Positions 14,001 to 23,000 of a stretch of DNA of 64,000 bases are shown here, in pieces. Position 1 is the stretch's first letter, and each line of letters opens with the position of its first letter. The notes under the pieces are model-generated. The model was not told the DNA's origin. It did not search any database and saw only the letters and a list, made by a program, of their open reading frames with translations. The stretch is from Ligula intestinalis (Eukaryota; Platyhelminthes; Cestoda; Diphyllobothriidea; Diphyllobothriidae): contig JAYGXS010000005.1 of the NCBI GenBank assembly GCA_036362985.1, forward strand, positions 2,529,055 through 2,593,054. Reading direction: 5' to 3'. Made by a program: the position numbers and the translations under genes.

Positions 14001-17000
14001 CCTCAGGCACTGGTGGTCAAAGACCTCCAGTCTTCGCTCATCTTCAGCGCGCACAGCCCAGCATTCACATCCAAAGAGGAGGACCGACCGGATGGATGCA
14101 CGGTATACACGAATCTTCGTGGGGATGGAGATGTCACGTCGGATCCATAGGCGCTTTCGAAGGATTGAGAAAACCCAGCGAGCAGCATCGATACGGGAGA
14201 CAATGTCGTCCTTGCTCTGCCCATTCAGTAGCAGCCTCGCCCCGAGGTATTTACAGCTGTCTACTTCAAGTTGATGGCCATTAATCCCCAGGGTGCCTTT
14301 TCCTGGTCAGGGATGCAGCTCGAGAAAAACTTCGTCTTTCCAGAATTTATGGACATGCCTACCGACATAGCGATCTCATTTAACCGCGACACTACTGACT
14401 GTAGACCATCAAAGTTTGAGGCTAACAGCGTAATATCATCGGCGTAGTCACGATCAGTTAGTCGGCGTCCGGTTGCAAGTTCAACACCGTCCGAGAATCC
14501 AGTCAATGACGTAGTTAAACAGAATGGGCGAAAGAACGCAGCCCTGTCGGACACAATACTGGATATCGAACGATTGAGAGAGATTGTTGTGGACCAGGAC
14601 TCGTGCGGTGGTAGACCGATAGTAGGCCTTAATCATCGCAATGAGTTTGGTCGGCACTCCATCCAGTTCCATTATTCGCCACAGGGACTCACGATGGATG
14701 GAATTGAATGCGGCGGCAAAGTCGACGCAGCAAACGGCCGTCGGTTGCTGGTAGCTATGGCGGAATTCTAGAGTGCACCTCAGTGTGAATATTTGATCCG
14801 CACATCCACGCCCAACTCGGAATCCGGCTTGGTTAGGTCGTGTTCTGGAGTTACGTACATACTGGAAGCGCCCGAGAAGAACAATAGCGAAGATCTTTGC
14901 AGCAACATCGATAAGACTTATGCCACGGTAGTTCTCGCATCTTGTCTTATCTCCCTTGTGGACAGGTACAAGGATACCTGATTCCCAGTCATCGGGAACA
15001 GTCTCTTCTCGCCACGCCTGTTCAATCATCTCATGGAGCCGAGGAGCTAGGGTGTCGACACAGGACTTGTAGATTTCTGCAGGAATACAGTCCTCTCCGC
15101 ACGCCTTGTTGTTGCGTAGCCACCGCATTGCATCGTTAACTTCGTCTTCGGAAGGCATTTCACACGACACTGCGTAGGCAGGAGGGGATTGAAACTCCGC
15201 TGTGGAGGAGAGGGAGGGTGTGATGGATTGTTCGTCAAAGTTGAGTAGGTGCTCGAAGTGTTGACGCAAGCGATCGACCTTGGTCGAGTTGTCAGCAATA
15301 AAACCTCCATTCACATCGCAAACAGAATCACAGAGTGTCGGGGGCTTACCACTAACCTGGCGTATGATTTGGTGCAATTTTCGGGTGTCACGGACATTAG
15401 AAGCCTGCTCCATAGAAGTCGCCGTTTCGGACCAATACTTCTGCCGGTCATCTCTAGCCGACTTTGCTGTCAGCTTTCGAAGTTGGCGGAAGGAGGCATC
15501 GTTTTGGGGCCTGGCTCGAGTCGTCTCGGCCGATAGCTGCAGGGTTGTTCCGCTGATCCAGTCACTGCGACGCCGCTGAATGAATCCGAGAATCTTCTCA
15601 GCTGCCCCATAGATGGATGTCTTTAGTGATGGCCACTTTCTACTGCCCTCGTTGTCAGCCTCGGTCGTAAGACGGGACTGGATTTCTGTGCTTAGAGCCT
15701 CGGTAGTGTTGGTTTTCCGGAGCTATGCGACATCAAGGCGTCTCGCACGTGGCAGTTTGGGCACAGATGAGAGGTGAATCTTCAGGTGCACGCGAACGAG
15801 AGCATGGTCAGACCCGTGGACGTTCCCAGTTTCGGCAGCTCGCATTGACCTGCTATCGTGGACTTAGCTGCGAAACCGTGAACCAACTAGAATGTAATCG
15901 ATCTGACTGGCAGTACGGTCATCGTTCGAATATCAAGTCAGTAGATGTTTGTGACGATGCTGAAAGCGTATGTTGGTAACAAACAGTCGGTTCTGTTCGG
16001 CAAACTGCAGCATCCTCTCACCATTGTCCGTTCGAGAGCCAAGCCCAAAACGACCAAGAAGGTGGCTGTTTGTCAGGTCACCGGGCCCAGTCCGGCCATT
16101 CCAGTCCCCGGCAACAATTAGCAGATCTCGGCGAGGGATTCGTTCGGCTAGCTCCTGCAGCTGCGAGTAGAAATTATCTTTCTCTTGCTGTTCAGCCGCC
16201 GACGTAGGTGCATGCACCGATACGACCAAGATGTTCGTAAAATGGCCTTTTAGTCGAGCATAGGCCATTCGGTCGTTGACTGGTTCCCATGCTAGTAGTG
16301 CACGGTTAGCTTCTTCCGAGAGGGAAATAGCCACACCGTGTCTACCAGATGAGTCACTCGGACCGCTGTGATACAAGGTGAAATGAGAATCGACCCCCGG
16401 AATTTTGATTTCTCGGGCACCTGAGTCGGGGATTCAGACCTACGATAAGCAATAAACATCCACATGATATTCATGGAGACTGTGCGCTGTCAGAATTTGA
16501 GTACCAGGTTCCAGAAATGTTCGCACATTCCAGCATCCAATACCAAGAGTCCGTTTTTTGTTTAGCAGTCCAGCTTGCACATTATTTGCCTACACCACCG
16601 GACAAGGGTTTTGGAGCGCGTCGGTTCCCGTGGACGCCGTAGCAGTGATCGGCGTAAGGTAAGGAGACACCATAAGGTTTCTTGGGAATTTTGAATACAG
16701 GTGGGTCCCCAACGGCCGCTCGGATTCTTTGTTCGAGGTTGTCTCCTCTAGCACTTTGGCTCAAGAACCTAACCACAAGGCAGTTGTGTTGGTGGCAAGC
16801 AAACCTATTGAATGGCGGTTCACGCTCGCCATGTCACAGTTTCGTCATTGGACCTTGCGTTATTTTATAAAGCAGTCGGTACGCTAGACCTCAGCCCACC
16901 GCGCCCTGGTAACACTGTCGCTGCTGCGTCCGCGACTGCTTATTCGCCAAACCCGGGAGCCTGCTTAGTTCGCAGCTAACCTTCACTGAAGGCCGCGCCA

Positions 17001-20000
17001 CTATCCGCCAGGTAGCCTGCAGCTTGGCTAACGGGTAACCCTCCTTTCCCGGGTAACCCGCCTTCATCTTCTAACATGTTTAAGATATTGAGTGGAGTGG
17101 CCTGAGGGTGTCCTTTAAAAGTAACATAATTTCTTTAGGATTACCGGTTCAGCAATATCTTTGATTGGCGATCTGTTTGCAAACAAAGTTGAACACATTA
17201 TTTACCGTACGCCGCAGCAGAACTTATGTAATAAAAATATTGTGGTAATCTGCGCCCCATTCCCTCGCCAAGCATTTGTGAAGTCGCGCGTAACAAACAT
17301 CCCGGCACCTTCTTAGTAAATCGTTGTAAGGGATCTGCGCTGTCCTGTGGGACCTACGGTACCCCATCACGTGGCTGTTTGAGGCGCGCGTAAGCTGGAG
17401 CCGATTGATGTGCGGAACTTCTTTTGATTGGCAGTAAGGACACAACTGACAGTCAGGGCTTTCTAGCAGCGGATACACACTTGTCTACTTGCACAGTGAT
17501 TACTATGGCTTGGCAGAGCCTGTCGTAAAGCTTCTTTCATGGAATAAAATGCTGTAGTCGCCAAGACTCATGCAACGTTCGTGATGAAATTTGGCAGGGT
17601 ACTTTAGCATATAAAATGACATTCAAAACTCAACTTTTGAATGATGCCTAAGGAGGTTTTTACTGTTTGCCCCCTTTCCTACCGCAGTTCCATTACTGGC
17701 AACGCCACATGTTCTGCGTGATAGCTATTTACAAAAAGGGAGTTCAAAGGTATTTACCTATATTTTCCTAATAAAACTGAACTGAACTGAACTGATATAT
17801 TTAGTAACACTATTTTGATCCCAAAAATATTTGGACACTTTCAAAGTTGCATACTCTCTTTACAATCAAATATTCAGCAATATTTGTTATGCATTCCTCA
17901 ATACCATTGGTTAATAATTTATTTGTAAACAAAAGTTGTAAACAGTGCTTACTGTACACTACAGCAGAATAGATACAGTTCTGCGAGCGCTGCAAACAAA
18001 TTTCATAAACTTTAAATGTTTGATTATTTATCCCATACCAGTGGTAACGCATTTATGAAAACTTATAAATAATAATGAGCAACAATAGTCATATTAAGTA
18101 CTTAAAAAAATTATGCAAAGCACTAAGTGTTTGTTAAGAAAAATAAAATTTTCTCGATAATTTCCAGCTTTAGGAGACGTCAAAAACGGCTATAAATTCG
18201 ATCAATAAATTTAAATAGTTTATTAAGTATAACACTTAAAGCAACCACTTTCTTTATACAAAAAGAACTTGTCTTAAGTCAAAAGATTTTGTACATATGG
18301 TAATTATTGCTTACCTATATATTGACTATGATTGAATAAATGATCTCTCCATTGCGCTCGTTTTTAGTGGCTACACTGACAAGTTGTTAATTTGCTCTTC
18401 TGTTTGTGGTTTTCTTTAAAACCTTTAAAATAAGATGTAACTAAACAGCATTTACCGAAAAAGCGAGCTTTTGGATATAATTTCTTACTCAGATGGCGAT
18501 GTTGGTCAAATATAGAAATGCTTCAAAACAGCAAACCCCATTTTCGAGCATAAAACATGTCTGCTAGATACCACGCATATTGTTATTCCTAAGATTAATA
18601 AAAAATGTTTCCATTATAGGTTGCCTCTTTAAAAAGTTTCTTTATGGGATATTTAGCTGACGAACTTCTGCATATAATAACTTTAACCAAAGTAATCTCA
18701 CAGGGAAATTGCGGACGTTTGACAATTTCTTTAATGTATCGGAAGAAAAACGATTAAATTTGGCTAGAGATGAAAGAACATACCTTTCTATTTATAACGG
18801 ATTATTTTTCGCTTGAGGAGATTTATTCTAAGATACGTAATAAACGTGGGAATGCAAAAAAACAGGCCGCGTATATGAACATTTTTTTGAAGAACTTATT
18901 GTTCTCCTTTCTATTTCGTTGCTAAATAACGCTTGAGTGGAACCTATTGTTTACAAAACAGTATGTTTTCACCTGACTTAAATATAAGAAGGCCTTATTT
19001 AACTTTCCTTCACGGTACCATGTATGGCAAGGTTTGGTTATGTGCAGGTCAAAGTTGAGGTTTAAAACAAACGCGTCGAAATTTTTTAATACTGCATTTT
19101 GAGCAAAAAACCTTCACAGAATAGCTAAATATAATTTTTATCTTCTATTGGTGCTTGTTTTTGAAAATAAATGCGATTCCTCGAATTTCAGTTTATTTCC
19201 ATTTGATCAACGCACACAATTTTCCAGTACTGGAAGGGATTATTATTCAACCTTTTTTTAACTATTGTGAAATTCTTCCACAGCACTATGTATATCAGAA
19301 AAAAAGTTTCGTCCTGTCTTTCCTTATAGCATACGGAATTCCTTTTATAAAACATACTCATGATTTAGCAAAACTGAGAGCCTATTTCCCCTAGTAACTT
19401 TAACCGACAGGGCAGTTTTCCTATCCAAACTCTTATTAATAAATCTACTCAGTTGTTCAAAATAACCTGTCCAGATATGTGCTAAACGAACAAGTTTAAT
19501 TTCGCCCTGAATTTTGTTTGCAGGATTCGCAGAAGTGTATTATATAAGCAATGTGGTAGTCCGTGGTCTTCGTTCGTCAAGCTTTTGTGTAATGGCGCTG
19601 GACAAACTTGTCACGCACCTTCTCTGTCAATCGTTGTTAGAGGTCCACGCTGTCCTGTCGCTTCTACGGTGCGCCATCGCGTCGCAGTTTGAGGCGCGCG
19701 TAAGGTGGAGCCGATCGATGTGCGGAACTCATTTCGTTTGGTTGTAAGGACACGCCTGGCAGTCAAGACTCCCTTATAGTGAACATGAACTCCTACCTTG
19801 CCTGATCGTACAGCTGTTGCTATGGCCTGGTAGAGCCTGTTGTAGAGCTCCTTTCACGGTGTAATATCACTTTTTACCTGTAAAATGACCTGTCTGGAAT
19901 CCTAATGTCGCGGGCCTTAGCGGATGGCGGTCAAGGCATAGGAATGATAGAGGCTTGGATGAAGCGGGGAAGGTTGCTTAAACTGCAAGAGTATCTATCA

Positions 20001-23000
20001 GGACGATCAAGTATTGGTGGTGGCAGTACAGGCAGAGAGATGCCCTCACACAGCATCAGAACTCTGAAAGACCACAAACTGTTGACTTGAATCCAGTTGA
20101 AAATCTATGGTCGATTCTTGGTAATGTGGTTGACGAGTAATTGCCTGCTTCTACTACTGTTGATTGATTCTAGAGATGCCTGCTCGACTCCTGGAGAAAG
20201 ATCCCATTGGAGACTCTTCAGAGTCTCATTCGATGGCAAATAGAATAGAAGCTGTTGTAAAGGTCAAAAGAAAATTTTTTTCCGAAGTAAATGGGGAAAT
20301 ATGCATTACTGTAGAAACTGAGAGTGCAAGAATTTCGGGCAAGTACTTTAGTAACAATACGCGCAAAACATTGACAGTTTCGGCAATTTTGCGGTATTTA
20401 TATGGTCACTATTTTGTACGACTCCGGTCGTAGAACGAAGCCATAAAGTAAAGAAAAAGGTAAGGTCCTACGCTAGCGGCAGGAGTACTGTTAGTAATTT
20501 TCACACAGCTGAAAAAAACAGGCCAAGATATCGCTTGCGTTCTTGGCGTTAACGTCTTAAAACATACAGTATGCAAATATGCCTCGCCGGAATGTTGTTT
20601 TGAAGCATTTGTTAAATAGGCAACTAATTTCAGAAGAATGCATTACGGCTATACAGTTCCCTGTTTGCACATGCAACTTACACAAAAATCTTCGTTAAAA
20701 CTAATGTCGAAACGTGCAGTTGTGCACTTAATGATCTCCTGAAATATCTTACGTTGAGGGTTTAAATCGGTACAACACGGGATCTGTCAGGTGATCGAAA
20801 GGAGAAAAAACTGAAAAATATACTGTGTTATGATTACGCTGAAAGTTAATGGACTTCCACGTGAGCAAAATCCACAGACGAATTAGACGGAAAAAACGTT
20901 TCCTTAATAAAACCCTTACAAACGATTACCTCAGTCTGCTCTGTTTAAATCTAGTCGACCCAGACAGGCAATTCAACATTTGATTTTTTTCTCATGACGC
21001 CTTTGTCATCCACGGCTTTACCAGCCAATTCTATTTAAATGCAGTAGACGTTGACAGGCCTTTCAAAGTGTGAACTTTTGTCCTTGTGTGATGCTCTATC
21101 TGCGAAATCTGGTAAAGTCATCCATACTTTACTAACCTGGAGGTCTGCAAACATACAAACACAGAAGAATTATGTCGAATTTTTTCACAATTCATATTTG
21201 TAACGTGACCGGACACAACACACCTAACATTATATCTAATGAGGATGTGTTTAAAGGATAACTTTTTAAAGTCTTTCCCTAAGCACAAACCGTGGATCTT
21301 GTCATGTGACATGAATTTTCGTCTTTTATTCAGAAAATTTGTGCCTTCTAATCACTTTTATGTTTATGTGGTGTTTTAATTTACTTGGAGGTCGGTCGTT
21401 GGGTTTTTACTGGATACAATCGTATCGTTTTCAGATTTGTTTTTTTGATTGCTCAGGTCTGTTGTGGATGTTAGATCATATGTTCATTGATGAACTTTCA
21501 GCTGACCGCTAAGGGAAATTATCCGTCCCGCTCTGCCTGGGGTCTCTACAGAGACCCTGACAGCCGAAGCAGCTGGTAATGTTGACAGATAGTATTACCA
21601 GCGAAAACAGGGTGACTGGAATGGCCATCTCAGGTTCCAACCCCGTCGTCAGTTTAGTGATGTATCACCAGAGAAGGTGCAAAGCGTGTTTTCTTTTCCA
21701 GCACCGAAGTCTATAACTCAACTCCGCCGTTTTTATCAGCCTAATCAACTACTACCAGCGTTTTATACCAAATTGCGCCGCCACCCTGGCACCTTTGACG
21801 GATCTTTTGAAGTCAAAGGCCAAGTTGCTTCAACTTTCATCCAGTGCTCTTGAAGCATTCGAGGCAGCCAAGAAAGCCCTAACGGATGTCACCCTGCTTC
21901 ATCATTTGAGCACTGATGCCGATACACAGCTAATTCTGACCACCGATGCCTCCAACATTGCCGTCGGCGCAGTTCTGCAGCAACAGGTCCACGCCCAGTT
22001 GCAGCCGCTAGCCTTATTCTCTCAGAAGCTTCAGCCGGCGCAGACTCTATCGTAATTACTCGCGTGAACTTCTCGCCATTTACCTGGCCATCCGACATTT
22101 TCGCCACCTGCTCGAGTGGAGAGATTTTCAGGTCTACACGGATCACAAACCTCTCACTTACGCCCTCAAAGCTAAGCCAGATCGATATTCGCCACGTGAA
22201 GTACGTCACCTTGACTACATCTCTCAATTGACCTCAAACATACGCTATGTCCGCGGTGATGATAATGTCGTTGCCGATGCCTTGTCCCGTCCAGAGGTCA
22301 ACGCTCTTATCACCACTTTAGACCTGACGAAGCTTGCAGAAGCTCAGGCGCTTGATGACTCCATCATTGAAATGCTTGCATCTTCTAATAATAACAATAA
22401 GTTCTGTGCTTCAGCTGCGTGACGCTCCCCTCCCAGCGTCGTCAGGGTCGATCGTGTGTGATTTTTCTACAGGTACGCCTCGTCCTGTAGTATTCCAATC
22501 CTACCGGAAGGTTGATTTCGACCACTTCCATTCGCTATCTCACCCCGGTGTTCGTGCCGGCCAGAAACTAATCGCAACCCGTTTCTTCTGGCCAAATATG
22601 AACACCGACGTTGCTACCTGGACCAGGCGATGCTTAGCCTGCCAAAAAAATAAGGTCCAGCGACACACCGTTTCACCGCCCAGCACGTTCGCGGTTCTCG
22701 ATGCCCGTTTTCAACACGTCCACATGGACTTAGTCGGACCTTTACCCCATCTTAAGGTTTCATGTACATTCTAACCAATGTTGATCGTTTCACAAGATGG
22801 CCGTTCCCATCTCGGATACCTCGGCAGAGAATATTGCCATGGTTTTCCTTACGCACTGGATAGCCAACTTCGGTGTTCCAGCTACACTCACCACTGACAG
22901 CGGAAGTCAGTTTACATCTGCACTCTTCCTTGAGTTCACCACACTGCTCGGGTGCTCGCATATGACCACCACTGCCTATTACCCAGCATCAAACGGCATC

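Larger units (their letters stand above)
13595..17065 (-). mobile_element. RTE-clade non-LTR retrotransposon, nearly full length, broken
   Basis: A 3,471-bp element flanked by an identical 15-bp target duplication, ATCTTCTAACATGTT, at 13580-13594 and 17066-17080. On the - strand it reads 5' UTR (about 17065-16600), apurinic-type endonuclease (about 16560-15933), reverse transcriptase (15413-14261) and C-terminal region (14224-13710), ending in an (AAGAAC)n-like tail. The order, size and C-terminal sequence are those of RTE elements. Several frameshifts and stops separate the parts, so it is inactive. It inserted exactly at the junction of two S repeat units inside an intron of the amidase gene, in antisense orientation. 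Confidence 0.85.
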
